Source: Steroidobacteraceae bacterium
GTDB taxonomy: Bacteria > Pseudomonadota > Gammaproteobacteria > Steroidobacterales > Steroidobacteraceae
Length of the DNA stretch: 24,532 nucleotides
Reading direction: 5' to 3'
Assembly (NCBI GenBank): GCA_013044085.1
Contig: JABEVI010000043.1
Span: forward strand, 1-24,532
Shown here: one piece after another, positions 6,951-15,138 of the stretch
How positions within the stretch are numbered: position 1 is the stretch's first letter
How the letters are laid out: the number at the start of each line of letters is the position of its first letter
The notes under the pieces: generated by a model
Databases searched by the model: none
The model's input: the letters and a program-made list of their open reading frames with translations, nothing else
Told to the model about the DNA's origin: nothing
Position numbers and translations under genes: made by a program

Positions 6951-9527
6951 ATGAAATCATTGTCGCTGAGAATCATGGTGGTCGTTGTGATGGGACTGGC
7001 CGCGGCCGGGTGCGGTGCACTGATCAGCCCGCAGCACCGGATCGAGCGGGCGCGCGCGGATATCGCGACCGGGCAGTGGGGTGCGGCGGCGATCGAATTG
7101 CGCCAGGCGCTCAAATCCGAGCCGCACAACACCGAGGCCTGGCTCGTGCTCGCGCACTTGTCGCTCGTGGCCGCCAATCCAGGCGAGGCGTATGACGATG
7201 TGAATCGCGCGCTCAAATATGGCGCGAAGGGACCGAAAGTCGATGCGCTGCGCGTGCGCACCTGGCTTGCCACCGGCCGGGCGAAGGCGCTGCTCGGCGT
7301 CATCCAGCAGGGAAAGTTGCGGCTTCCGGAACCGGATCGCAGCGTCGCGATCGCCCGCGCGTACAACCAATTGCAACAACCCGCTCAGGCGCTCGCCGCG
7401 CTGCAAAATGCGCTGGCCGTTAATCCGGTGCCGACCGCCGTGCGCCTCGCCGCGGCGACCGCGCTTGCGCTGCAGGGAAATTCGGACCTCGCGCTGCAAC
7501 AGCTCGGCCTGGCGGCGAGCGCCGACCCACACTCGGTCGCCGCACCCTTGCTGCGCGGCCAGATCCTCGCCTCGCGCGGCCAGTTCGCGGCCGCCGCGGC
7601 GGCGCTCACGATCGCCGCGCATCGGGTCGTCGGTGCGACGACCTTGCAAAAGCGCGTGGCCGCCTACGCCGGGCTCGCCGATTCGCATCTGGCTCTGGGG
7701 GAGATCCGGCAAGCGGCGAAGGATAGCGCGGTGCTGACGAAGTTGGCGCCGACCGCGCCGATCGCGCAGTTGATCGCCGCCCGCATCCAGATTGCGCACG
7801 GCGACCGGCTCGGGGGCATCGGCGCGCTCGAGCGGTTGGTCGCCGATGTGCCGACCTACGTCGAGGCGCGCATGCTGCTCGGCGCCGCGCAGCTCGAGCG
7901 CGGTGATTTCGAACAGGCGCGCGAGAATCTCGAACAAGTCATCCAGCAAGCGCCGGACAATCTACAGGCGCGCGAATTGCTGGCGCGCGTGCGGCTGAAG
8001 CTGCATCAGCCGGGCGAAGCGCTGAAAATTCTCGCCCCGGAGCTCGGCACCCACTCGATGGATCCGCAACTGTACGCGCTGATCGGCGCCGCCGGACGCC
8101 GCGCTGGCCATCCGGATGCGGCCCTGCAGGCGCTCGTGCACACGGCGCGCGCACGACCGGGCGATCTTGCCCTGCAGCTCGAACTGGCGCAGGCCTACCT
8201 CGGCGCGAATCGCGCAAGCGATGCGCTCGCATTGCTCGAGAAACTCAAGGTGTCCGGCGGTGATATGCGTCGCGATACGTTGCTGCTGGCGGCGATCGGT
8301 GCCGTCAAGGGTCCGGCCGCGCAGACTCAGGCCGCGCAGCAGCTGGTGGCAACCCATCCGAAGAGCCTGCCGATGCGCGATCTGGCCGCCGTGGTGTACG
8401 CCTCGCAGCGGCGCTTCGCGCATGCCCGCGCGCTGCTGCAACAGGCGCTTGCGATCGCGCCGAAGGATCTGCCGACGCTCGCCACCCTGGCGCGGGTGGA
8501 TCTCGCGAGCGGCGATCTGAAGGATGCGAACGCCGCACTCGACACCGCGCTCGCCACGCAGCCGGGCAACGCCGCGCTCGCCAACGGGGCCGGCTTGCTG
8601 TTGCTGCAGGCAAACCAGTATGAGGCGGCGCTGGCGCGGTTTCACACGGCGTGCAAGCTCGCGCCGCGCAAAGCGGCGTACTGGTTCAATGCCGGCCGCG
8701 CTCAACTCGCCTCGAATCAATCGGCGGCCGCGCGCGAGTCGCTGCGCAAGGCGGCGCAACTCGAGCCGGATTGGCTGGCGCCGGTGAGCGCGTTGGCGTT
8801 GATCGATCTGCGCGACAAGCACGCCCCCCGGGCGATCGCGCGCGTGCAGCGCTATCTTGCCGCCCATCCGGACGATCCGGCGGCACTGACGCTTCAAGGT
8901 GAGGTGGCGGCGACAGCCGGACAGTACCCGGATGCACAGCGCGCTTTCGAGGCCGCGATGCGCCGCCAGCCGAGCGCCGCGCTCGCGGTGAAGCTGTTCG
9001 AGGTGCGCCGCGCGGCCCGGCTGGCGAACCCGCAGAAGCCGCTGCTCGACTGGCTCGCGCGGCGTCCGGACGACGCGGCGGTGCGCATGGAACTCGCCGC
9101 CTATGACATGGCGCAGTCCTCGATGCGTGCAGCCCAACAGCAACTTCAACAGGTTCTGAGCGAGGCGCCGAACTACGTCATCGCGTTGAACAATCTCGCG
9201 TGGGTGGATTCAAAGCTCGGCGATGCACATGCCGAGGCGCTCGCCGAGCGCGCTTACCAGCTTGCGCCGAAGCAGGCGAACGTCGCCGACACCCTGGGCT
9301 GGATCCTCGCCGGCAAACATCAGACCCAGCGCGCGCTGCCCTTGCTTGCGCAGGCGGTGAAGGCCGCGCCGGCCGATCCGCAGATGCAATATCACTATGC
9401 TTATGCGCTTGCCGAGGCGGGCCGAGGCGGCGAGGCGCGCGCGATTCTCGGCAAGCTGCTTGCCGGCAAGGCGAGCTTTCCCGCCCGCGCCGCGGCTGTA
9501 CGCTTGTATGCAAAACTGAAGTCTTGA
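6951..9527 (+). CDS. prsT: XrtA/PEP-CTERM TPR-repeat lipoprotein PrsT
   Basis: The product is a lipoprotein of 858 residues. A signal peptide (MKSLSLRIMVVVVMG) ends in a lipobox-like LAAAGC with Cys21 as the lipidation site. The rest is an array of tetratricopeptide-like helix pairs, with repeated patterns such as AWLVLAHLSLVAANPGEAY, ALAQALAAL..ALAVNP and NVADTLGWILAG. Length and layout fit PrsT (TIGR02917-type, usually about 900 residues). The role is probably as a periplasmic or outer-membrane scaffold for polysaccharide or PEP-CTERM protein assembly; this is an inference, since the biochemical role is not settled. The reading frame is open upstream into xrtA, but the ATG at 6951 has a GGGGGA Shine-Dalgarno at 6937-6942 and gives the signal peptide. 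It lies 4 bp after the xrtA stop, so it is in the same operon. Confidence 0.93.
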   Translation: MKSLSLRIMVVVVMGLAAAGCGALISPQHRIERARADIATGQWGAAAIELRQALKSEPHNTEAWLVLAHLSLVAANPGEAYDDVNRALKYGAKGPKVDALRVRTWLATGRAKALLGVIQQGKLRLPEPDRSVAIARAYNQLQQPAQALAALQNALAVNPVPTAVRLAAATALALQGNSDLALQQLGLAASADPHSVAAPLLRGQILASRGQFAAAAAALTIAAHRVVGATTLQKRVAAYAGLADSHLALGEIRQAAKDSAVLTKLAPTAPIAQLIAARIQIAHGDRLGGIGALERLVADVPTYVEARMLLGAAQLERGDFEQARENLEQVIQQAPDNLQARELLARVRLKLHQPGEALKILAPELGTHSMDPQLYALIGAAGRRAGHPDAALQALVHTARARPGDLALQLELAQAYLGANRASDALALLEKLKVSGGDMRRDTLLLAAIGAVKGPAAQTQAAQQLVATHPKSLPMRDLAAVVYASQRRFAHARALLQQALAIAPKDLPTLATLARVDLASGDLKDANAALDTALATQPGNAALANGAGLLLLQANQYEAALARFHTACKLAPRKAAYWFNAGRAQLASNQSAAARESLRKAAQLEPDWLAPVSALALIDLRDKHAPRAIARVQRYLAAHPDDPAALTLQGEVAATAGQYPDAQRAFEAAMRRQPSAALAVKLFEVRRAARLANPQKPLLDWLARRPDDAAVRMELAAYDMAQSSMRAAQQQLQQVLSEAPNYVIALNNLAWVDSKLGDAHAEALAERAYQLAPKQANVADTLGWILAGKHQTQRALPLLAQAVKAAPADPQMQYHYAYALAEAGRGGEARAILGKLLAGKASFPARAAAVRLYAKLKS

Positions 9528-9572
9528 GACGTATTCACGGAACTTAGTGACTTAAACTGGTAGTGTAGGGAA

Positions 9573-10193
9573 ATGGCTATTTCACTCGACAATCGCCGCC
9601 TTATTTTGTGCGCCAGCGCACTGACAGCCTTGTTCTTGTGTGCCTTCGGCGCGAACGCCGCGCCCGCGGCACCGACGCCCCAGGGCGCGAGCAGCAACTA
9701 CATCATCGGCCCCGGCGACACCTTGCAGGTGTTCGTGTGGCGCAACCCGGATCTGTCGGTGACGGTGCCGGTGCGTCCGGATGGACGGATCTCGACGCCG
9801 CTCGTGCAGAACATGGTTGCGGTCGGCAAGACCCCGGCGCAACTCGCGCACGACATGGAGGCGGTGCTCGGCAAGTATCTGCGCGCACCGACGGTGAACA
9901 TCATCGTGACCCAGCCGCTCGGCGCGCTGAGCGCGGTCAAGGTCGTCGGCCAGGTCGTGCATCCGGAGGCCGTGCCGTACCATGAGGGCATGACCGTGCT
10001 CGACGTGGTGCTGCAGGTCGGCGGACTGACCGAGTACGCCGCCGGCAACCGGGCCAAGATCATCCGCAAGGAAAACGGCGGAACGCGGGTGATCCACGTC
10101 GAACTCGAACGGCTGATGAACAAGGGCGACATGCGCCAGAATCTGCCGATCAAGCCCGGGGACGTGTTGGTCGTTCCCGAAAGCCTGTTCTGA
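9573..10193 (+). CDS. XrtA-system polysaccharide export protein (Wza-like)
   Basis: The product has 206 residues. A signal peptide (hydrophobic about 10-28, AANA-type cleavage before APAAP) is followed by a polysaccharide export domain beginning YIIGPGDTLQVFVW, with VRPDGRISTPLV and ITV-type strands, then an SLBB-like domain (VKVVGQVVHPEAVPYHEGMT, VLDVVLQVGGLTEYA) ending in LPIKPGDVLVVPESLF. No lipobox is present, which fits the TIGR03027-type group rather than full-length Wza. The protein should form or contact the outer-membrane channel for the exopolysaccharide. The 45-bp gap after prsT holds no clear promoter. The ribosome site is poor: TAGGG (9566-9570) is only 2 bases from the ATG. It is followed 10 bp later by the chain-length gene. 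Confidence 0.92.
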   Translation: MAISLDNRRLILCASALTALFLCAFGANAAPAAPTPQGASSNYIIGPGDTLQVFVWRNPDLSVTVPVRPDGRISTPLVQNMVAVGKTPAQLAHDMEAVLGKYLRAPTVNIIVTQPLGALSAVKVVGQVVHPEAVPYHEGMTVLDVVLQVGGLTEYAAGNRAKIIRKENGGTRVIHVELERLMNKGDMRQNLPIKPGDVLVVPESLF

Positions 10194-10203
10194 AGGCCAG
10201 CGC

Positions 10204-11811
10204 ATGCCGACCAAAAACATTCACGTCACGGTCCAAGATCTGCTCGATCAGTTTCGCGGCGCGCTGCGATTCCGCTGGGCCGCGCTCGGTGTCGCCTGGT
10301 GCGTCGGGCTCGCCTTGTGGACGGCCATCTTTTTCATCCCCGATACCTACGAGGCGACCGCGAGCGTGTTCGTCGATGCCCGCACGACGCTCAGTCAGGC
10401 GACCCAGGGCATCGGACTTTCCGACGACATCGCCAGCCAGATCCTGCGCGTGCGCGCCGCCTTGCTCGGCGTGCCGCAACTGCAGAAGGTGGCGGACCAG
10501 ACGAATTTGTTCGCCGGCGCATTGACGCCGCAGGCGCGCCAGGCAGTGCTCGAGGGGATGTTGAAGAACATCGACATTACCGGCAATCTCGCGCCGAACA
10601 ATCGCTCGGCGGCCGTGTTCAAAATCACCTATAAGAATCACAACCGTTTGGTCGCGCTGCACGTCGTCGATCGGCTCCTCAACACCTTCGTCGAGGGCAC
10701 GCTCGGCGGCAAGCGCCAGGGCTCCGAGCAGGCGCTTAACTTCCTCAAGGCGCAGATCGCCGACTATGGGCGCAAGCTGTCCGATTCGGAACAGCGGCTC
10801 GCCGACTTCAAGAAGCAAAACGTCGGATTGATGCCGAAAGAGCAGGGCGATTACTTCAGCCGACTGCAACACGAAAGCGATGCGTTGACGCACTCCGAGG
10901 AGGCGCTCAACGTCGCGGTGCGCAAGCGCGATGAGTTGCACCAGGAGTTGCGTGGCGGTCAGCCGTTCATTCCGGGGTCCAGTTCCGCCGCGCTCGGCGG
11001 CGTCGCCGCCTCGGCGACCGACACCGAGGCGCAAATCGAGCGCGCGCAGCAGCAACTGAATCAGCTGCTGCTGCGCTACACGGATAATTATCCGGATGTG
11101 ATCGCGCTTCGCCAGACGATCAAGGAGTTGAAAGCGCGCCAGGCCGCCGAGATGGCGGCGGCACGCAACGGCGATGCGACGGCCGCCGCCCGCGTCGGGC
11201 TCGCCGCCAACCCCGTCTATGAGAAGCTCGAGGAACAATACAACCAGTCCCAGGTCGATATCGCCACGATCCAACAAGACATCGCCGATCGTCGCCAGCG
11301 CATCGCCAAATTGCGCTCCATGATGGGCAGTGCCCCGCAGGTCGAGGCGCAGCTCGCGCAGCTCAGCCGAAACTATGATGTCACACGCAAACAGTACAAC
11401 GCCCTGTTGGCGCGCTTGGACAGCACCCGGCTCGGCCAGAAGGCCGCGGCCACCGGCACCGTCAAATTCGAGGTCATCGATCCGCCCACCGCCAAGTACC
11501 GGCCGGTCGCGCCGAATCGGCCGCTGCTGATCGTCGCCGCCTTGATCGCCGCAATCGGGGCCGGGCTCGGCGCGGCTTATGGTATGCACCTCATCCGGCC
11601 GGTCTTCGTCAGCACCCGTCAGCTGGCCGCGGTCACCGGTCTGCCGGTGCTGGGAGTGGTTAGCATGGCCTGGCACGAGCGTTACCAAGCGCTGAACCGC
11701 CGTCGCAGCGTCCTGTTCGCGGGCGGGGCCGCCGGATTGCTGGTGTTCTGGGTTGCGGTGCTGGCGTTGCACTCCCACATTTCCCACTTCGTCCGGGGGC
11801 CGCTCGCATGA
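10204..11811 (+). CDS. XrtA-system chain-length determinant (Wzz/GNVR-like)
   Basis: The product is a 535-residue polysaccharide co-polymerase-like protein. An N-terminal membrane helix (about 24-44) is followed by the Wzz strand motif DTYEATASVFVDARTTL, a long extracytoplasmic coiled-coil section (about 170-420), a proline-containing segment FEVIDPPTAKYRPVAPNRP before the second membrane helix (about 438-460), and a third hydrophobic helix near the C-terminus (about 500-522). This matches the TIGR03007-type group. It probably sets chain length together with the kinase encoded next. The Shine-Dalgarno GAAGG (10192-10196) overlaps the stop of the upstream export gene. Its stop overlaps the kinase ATG by 4 bp. 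Confidence 0.92.
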   Translation: MPTKNIHVTVQDLLDQFRGALRFRWAALGVAWCVGLALWTAIFFIPDTYEATASVFVDARTTLSQATQGIGLSDDIASQILRVRAALLGVPQLQKVADQTNLFAGALTPQARQAVLEGMLKNIDITGNLAPNNRSAAVFKITYKNHNRLVALHVVDRLLNTFVEGTLGGKRQGSEQALNFLKAQIADYGRKLSDSEQRLADFKKQNVGLMPKEQGDYFSRLQHESDALTHSEEALNVAVRKRDELHQELRGGQPFIPGSSSAALGGVAASATDTEAQIERAQQQLNQLLLRYTDNYPDVIALRQTIKELKARQAAEMAAARNGDATAAARVGLAANPVYEKLEEQYNQSQVDIATIQQDIADRRQRIAKLRSMMGSAPQVEAQLAQLSRNYDVTRKQYNALLARLDSTRLGQKAAATGTVKFEVIDPPTAKYRPVAPNRPLLIVAALIAAIGAGLGAAYGMHLIRPVFVSTRQLAAVTGLPVLGVVSMAWHERYQALNRRRSVLFAGGAAGLLVFWVAVLALHSHISHFVRGPLA

Positions 11812-12668
11812 GTCTGGTCGAGAAGGCAATCCGCAAACTCCAGGAGAGCGCGCCGCGAGGCGTCGCGCCCGGCCAGGCCCCGTTGAGTCGAGCGGACGTG
11901 CCGGCGCCGCCGCCGCCGCCGACGACGAATATTCCGGTGCTGTCGATCGATCGCGGTGCGTTGCGCGCGGCGGGACTTCTGCCGCCGGAACCCGAGGAGC
12001 GACAGCTCGCCCAACAGTACCGGCTGATCAAGCGGCCGCTGATTGCCAATGCCTTTGGCCGCGGCGCGGCACAGGTGCCGAATGGTCACTTGATCGTCGT
12101 CACGAGCGCGATGTCGGGCGAGGGCAAGACGTTCACCAGCCTGAATCTGGCGTTCAGTCTGGCCGTCGAGCGCGACCTTCATGTGCTGCTCGTCGATGCG
12201 GACGTGGCGAAGCCGCACATCAGCCGCTTGCTCGGGGTCGCGAACAGCGAGGGCTTGCTCGATGCGTTGCGCGACCCCAACCTCGACATGGAGAGTTTGA
12301 TCCGGCCGAGCGATGTTGCGAACCTGTCGGTGCTGCCGGCGGGCATGCCCTCACGCGATGCAACCGAGTTGCTCGCCAGTCAGCGCATGCAACAAGTGGC
12401 CGCCGCGCTCGGCGAGCGCGACCGGCGGCGGGTCGTGCTGTTCGATTCACCGCCGCTGTTGCAAACCACCGAGTCGCACGTGCTCACCCAGGCCGCGGGC
12501 CAGGTCGTCGTGGTGGTGCGCGCCGAAACGACGCCACAGCCGGTGTTGCTCGATGCGCTCAAACTGCTCGCCGGCCATACGGCGGTGTCGATGGTGCTGA
12601 ACCAAAGCATGAAATCAGCCACTTCGGACTATTACTATTATGGCTACGGCGATGATCGCTCGACCTAG
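11808..12668 (+). CDS. XrtA-associated tyrosine autokinase (BY-kinase)
   Basis: The product is a 286-residue bacterial tyrosine kinase. Motifs are Walker A SAMSGEGKTFTS (SGEGKT 103-108), Walker A' VLLVDADVAKPH (127-137) and Walker B VVLFDSPPLL (209-218). The C-terminus carries the autophosphorylation cluster DYYYYGYGDD with Tyr 275-278 and 280. A proline run (32-38) separates a short N-terminal helix (SLVEKAIRKLQES) from the kinase core. It is cytoplasmic and should be activated by the cytoplasmic end of the chain-length protein encoded directly upstream, with 4-bp overlap. The fit is to TIGR03018-type proteins. Cycles of phosphorylation on the Tyr cluster are expected to control polymerisation or export. 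Confidence 0.93.
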   Translation: MSLVEKAIRKLQESAPRGVAPGQAPLSRADVPAPPPPPTTNIPVLSIDRGALRAAGLLPPEPEERQLAQQYRLIKRPLIANAFGRGAAQVPNGHLIVVTSAMSGEGKTFTSLNLAFSLAVERDLHVLLVDADVAKPHISRLLGVANSEGLLDALRDPNLDMESLIRPSDVANLSVLPAGMPSRDATELLASQRMQQVAAALGERDRRRVVLFDSPPLLQTTESHVLTQAAGQVVVVVRAETTPQPVLLDALKLLAGHTAVSMVLNQSMKSATSDYYYYGYGDDRST

Positions 12669-14085
12669 GATGCGGCTTGCGGCGGCGCTCGCCGTGCTGG
12701 CCGCGGCGGGCACGGCTCAGGCGCAATCCTTCCCGGGCTTCGGCGGCGGAATGGGCGGCGGGTTGGGCGGCTTCGGCGCCATGGCGCCCGGTTCAGGGCC
12801 CGGTTACGTGGATCTCGATGCGGCGCTTGCGTATATCGACAACGCGGATCTGTCCGCGACCCACCGCAGGCAGGACGAAATCGGCATGGCGGGCATCGAC
12901 ACGAATTACGATCATCGGGGCGGATTGCTCGATGTGCGCGCCCGAGGGACCGTCGACTGGATCCATTACTGGCATCACACCCTGCCAAGCGCGCCGTACG
13001 GGGCGTTGAACGCGGATGCGACCTGGGGTCGTTCGACGGGGCCGGCGCAATGGTTCGCGCAGGAGACCTTCAACGAGAGTCTCGCGAACCCGCTGGCGGC
13101 GCCGAATCTCTCCAACCTCGAGTACGTCAATCACTTCGCGACCGGTCCGGCGGTGAATCTGCACCTCGGCGCCACCGACCGCCTGAGCCTGCATGCGCTG
13201 TATTCCAATACGACCTACCAGCGCTCGGCGTACGGTTCGAACAGCTACGACGGCGGCGCGGTGCTCGCGCATGCAATCTCGCGCGTCTCCAGCCTGTCGC
13301 TCGCGGCCGATGAAGCGCGGACCGTGTTCACGAACCAGGCGGTTGCGCCGACCTACACCACGCGCAACGCCTCGTTGAGCTATGACGGCCACACGCCGCG
13401 TGCCGGGCTGACGCTGACCGCCGGTTACACGGAGCTCGACTATTCGGGCGCCTATCGCGGTGCGCCGATGTACCAGGTGCAGTTCAACTACCAACTGTCG
13501 GCCTTCTCCTCGATCGATCTGAGCGGGCGCAGCGGCTACTCGACGAGCGGCCAGGCGGCGGGCGCGAGCTTCAATGCACCGCTCAGCGCCTCGGTGCTCG
13601 CGGGCTTGTCGCCGGCGACGTCGAGTGCGGCACCGTTCAAGAGCGATCTTGCCAGTCTCGGCTGGTATTTCCACCGCGCGCGCACCTCGCTCGCACTCTC
13701 GGCGAGCTATGATCGGCAGCGCTACGCGAGCGCGCCGCTCGGCTATGCCTCGATGCAGCCATCGATGAACTTCGGGCAGATCACGGACAAGAATTACTCG
13801 GCGACGCTGACGCGCCAACTGCGCCCGACCTTGTCCGTGAGCCTCGACGGCTATCGGTCGATACGCCGCATCGACACCCTCGACGCAAGTACCACCGAAT
13901 CGATGTACGGCATCTCGGTCGCAAAGCGCTTCTTCAAGGCCTCCCTGACGTTCTACGTGCGGCGCCTGCAACAGAGCGCGGCCGGAGCGTATACCGGCCT
14001 TGGCGCGGGTGCGTTCCAGGCGAACACCGTCGGGATCCAGTTCACCTACGACCTCATCGGTCAACGAGCCCCGACCGGACCGTGA
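12640..14085 (+). CDS. XrtA-associated outer-membrane beta-barrel-like protein (TIGR03016-type)
   Basis: The product has up to 481 residues. A signal peptide (MRLAAALAVLAAAGTAQAQ) is followed by a glycine-rich stretch (PGFGGGMGGGLGGFG) and then a long run of alternating hydrophobic/polar strands with many aromatics (AGLTLTAGYTELDYSGAY, TSLALSASYDRQRYAS, ASLTFYVRRLQQ) ending in a strand like those of outer-membrane barrels (GIQFTYDLIG). It sits where XrtA loci carry the TIGR03016 protein, and I assign it there. A role as an outer-membrane component of polysaccharide secretion is inferred. The start is uncertain: ATG codons at 12640, 12652 and 12670 are all in frame and none has a good Shine-Dalgarno. 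The last lies just after the kinase stop and gives a signal peptide with a short n-region; the first would overlap the kinase by 29 bp. Confidence 0.8.
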   Translation: MATAMIARPRMRLAAALAVLAAAGTAQAQSFPGFGGGMGGGLGGFGAMAPGSGPGYVDLDAALAYIDNADLSATHRRQDEIGMAGIDTNYDHRGGLLDVRARGTVDWIHYWHHTLPSAPYGALNADATWGRSTGPAQWFAQETFNESLANPLAAPNLSNLEYVNHFATGPAVNLHLGATDRLSLHALYSNTTYQRSAYGSNSYDGGAVLAHAISRVSSLSLAADEARTVFTNQAVAPTYTTRNASLSYDGHTPRAGLTLTAGYTELDYSGAYRGAPMYQVQFNYQLSAFSSIDLSGRSGYSTSGQAAGASFNAPLSASVLAGLSPATSSAAPFKSDLASLGWYFHRARTSLALSASYDRQRYASAPLGYASMQPSMNFGQITDKNYSATLTRQLRPTLSVSLDGYRSIRRIDTLDASTTESMYGISVAKRFFKASLTFYVRRLQQSAAGAYTGLGAGAFQANTVGIQFTYDLIGQRAPTGP

Positions 14086-15125
14086 GCGCCGGCGTGCGGG
14101 TCGAGGAGGCGGTGACGGCTCCGCCGGACTGGGACGCGTACGTCGACCAGCACCCCCGGGCGAGCGCCTATCACCGCGCCGAGGCGGTCCGAATCGGCGA
14201 GCGAGCCTTCGGATTGCGCACGACGTTTTTGTGTGCGCGTGACCCACGCGCGCAGCTCATCGGCGCGCTGCCGCTGGTCGAACAGTCGAGCGCACTGTTC
14301 GGCCGCTTTCTGGTGTCGCTGCCGTTCGTGACCTATGGCGGCATCCTCGCCGAGGATCCGTCCGTCGCGGCGGCGCTCGCCGCGCGAGCGGCGGATCTGG
14401 GCCGCGAGCGGCGCGTCGACCATGTCGAGTTGCGTCACACCGAGGCGCTCGACGGGGTCGGCTACGCCGAACGCCTCGACAAGGTGTCGATGCTGCTGCC
14501 CCTGCCGGACTCCGAAGCGGCGCTCGCCAAGCAGCTTGGATCGAAGCTTCGCTCGCAGATCCGACGCGCCGAGCGCGAGCCGCTCGAGATCGTCTGGGGT
14601 GGCGCCCAATCCCTGCCGGCGTTCTACCGGGTGTTCGCCGCGGCGATGCACGGTCTGGGCACGCCGGTGTATTCGCGGCGGTTCTTCGACGTCACGCACG
14701 CAGCACTCGCGGACGTCGCATCGGTGTTGACCGTGCGCCTGCGCGGCGAGACGCATGCGGCGGCGATCCTGGTGCGTCACGGTCGGCGCATCGAGGTTCC
14801 CTGGGCGGCGGCGAGTCCGCTCGCCAAGCAGCTGTCGGTCAACATGCGGATGTACTGGGAGATGCTGAAGTATGCGGTCGACGCGGGCGCCGAAGCCTTC
14901 GATTTCGGCCGCTCGAGCGTCGACAGCGGCACCTACCGGTTCAAGGCGCAATGGGGCGCGCAACCGATGCAGCTGCACTGGCACTACTGGCTGCCCCGGA
15001 ACGCGCCGATCCCGACGCTCAATCAGTCGAATCCGAAGTACGCCCGTGCGGCGGCGTTGTGGCGACGGATGCCGCTGTGGTGCGCGAACTGGATCGGGCC
15101 TTATATCGTGCGCAAGCTGCCGTAG
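14082..15125 (+). CDS. FemAB-family XrtA/PEP-CTERM-associated protein
   Basis: The product is a 347-residue cytoplasmic protein of the FemAB / GNAT-fold group (TIGR03019-type). Visible are the early RASAYHRAEAVRIGERAFG segment, LVSLPFVTYGGILAED, the FemAB-like AKQLGSKLRSQIRRAEREPLEI segment, and the C-terminal AFDFGRSSVDSGTYRFKAQWGAQ. FemAB relatives transfer aminoacyl or acyl groups from a CoA or tRNA donor. The substrate here is unknown, and modification of the polysaccharide or its lipid carrier is a guess. The GTG start overlaps the stop of the preceding gene (GTGA), which indicates translational coupling. It is the last gene of the core plus-strand run and is followed 13 bp later by a convergent gene. 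The short CGCGC-GGT-GCGCG hairpin between them has no T run. Confidence 0.9.
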   Translation: MSAGVRVEEAVTAPPDWDAYVDQHPRASAYHRAEAVRIGERAFGLRTTFLCARDPRAQLIGALPLVEQSSALFGRFLVSLPFVTYGGILAEDPSVAAALAARAADLGRERRVDHVELRHTEALDGVGYAERLDKVSMLLPLPDSEAALAKQLGSKLRSQIRRAEREPLEIVWGGAQSLPAFYRVFAAAMHGLGTPVYSRRFFDVTHAALADVASVLTVRLRGETHAAAILVRHGRRIEVPWAAASPLAKQLSVNMRMYWEMLKYAVDAGAEAFDFGRSSVDSGTYRFKAQWGAQPMQLHWHYWLPRNAPIPTLNQSNPKYARAAALWRRMPLWCANWIGPYIVRKLP

Positions 15126-15138
15126 CGCGCGGTGCGCG

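Noticed and set aside
7010..9500. Repeated sequence blocks in the prsT region
   Set aside because: They are degenerate protein-level TPR repeats, not DNA repeats or a CRISPR array.
10150..11829. 559-codon open frame on the minus strand
   Set aside because: Antisense shadow of the chain-length determinant gene; no recognisable protein features.
12793..14247. 484-codon open frame on the minus strand
   Set aside because: Antisense shadow of the outer-membrane protein gene; Arg-rich low-complexity product.
15126..15138. CGCGC-GGT-GCGCG hairpin between the convergent FemAB and deacetylase genes
   Set aside because: Only 5 bp, three-base loop, no T run on either strand.
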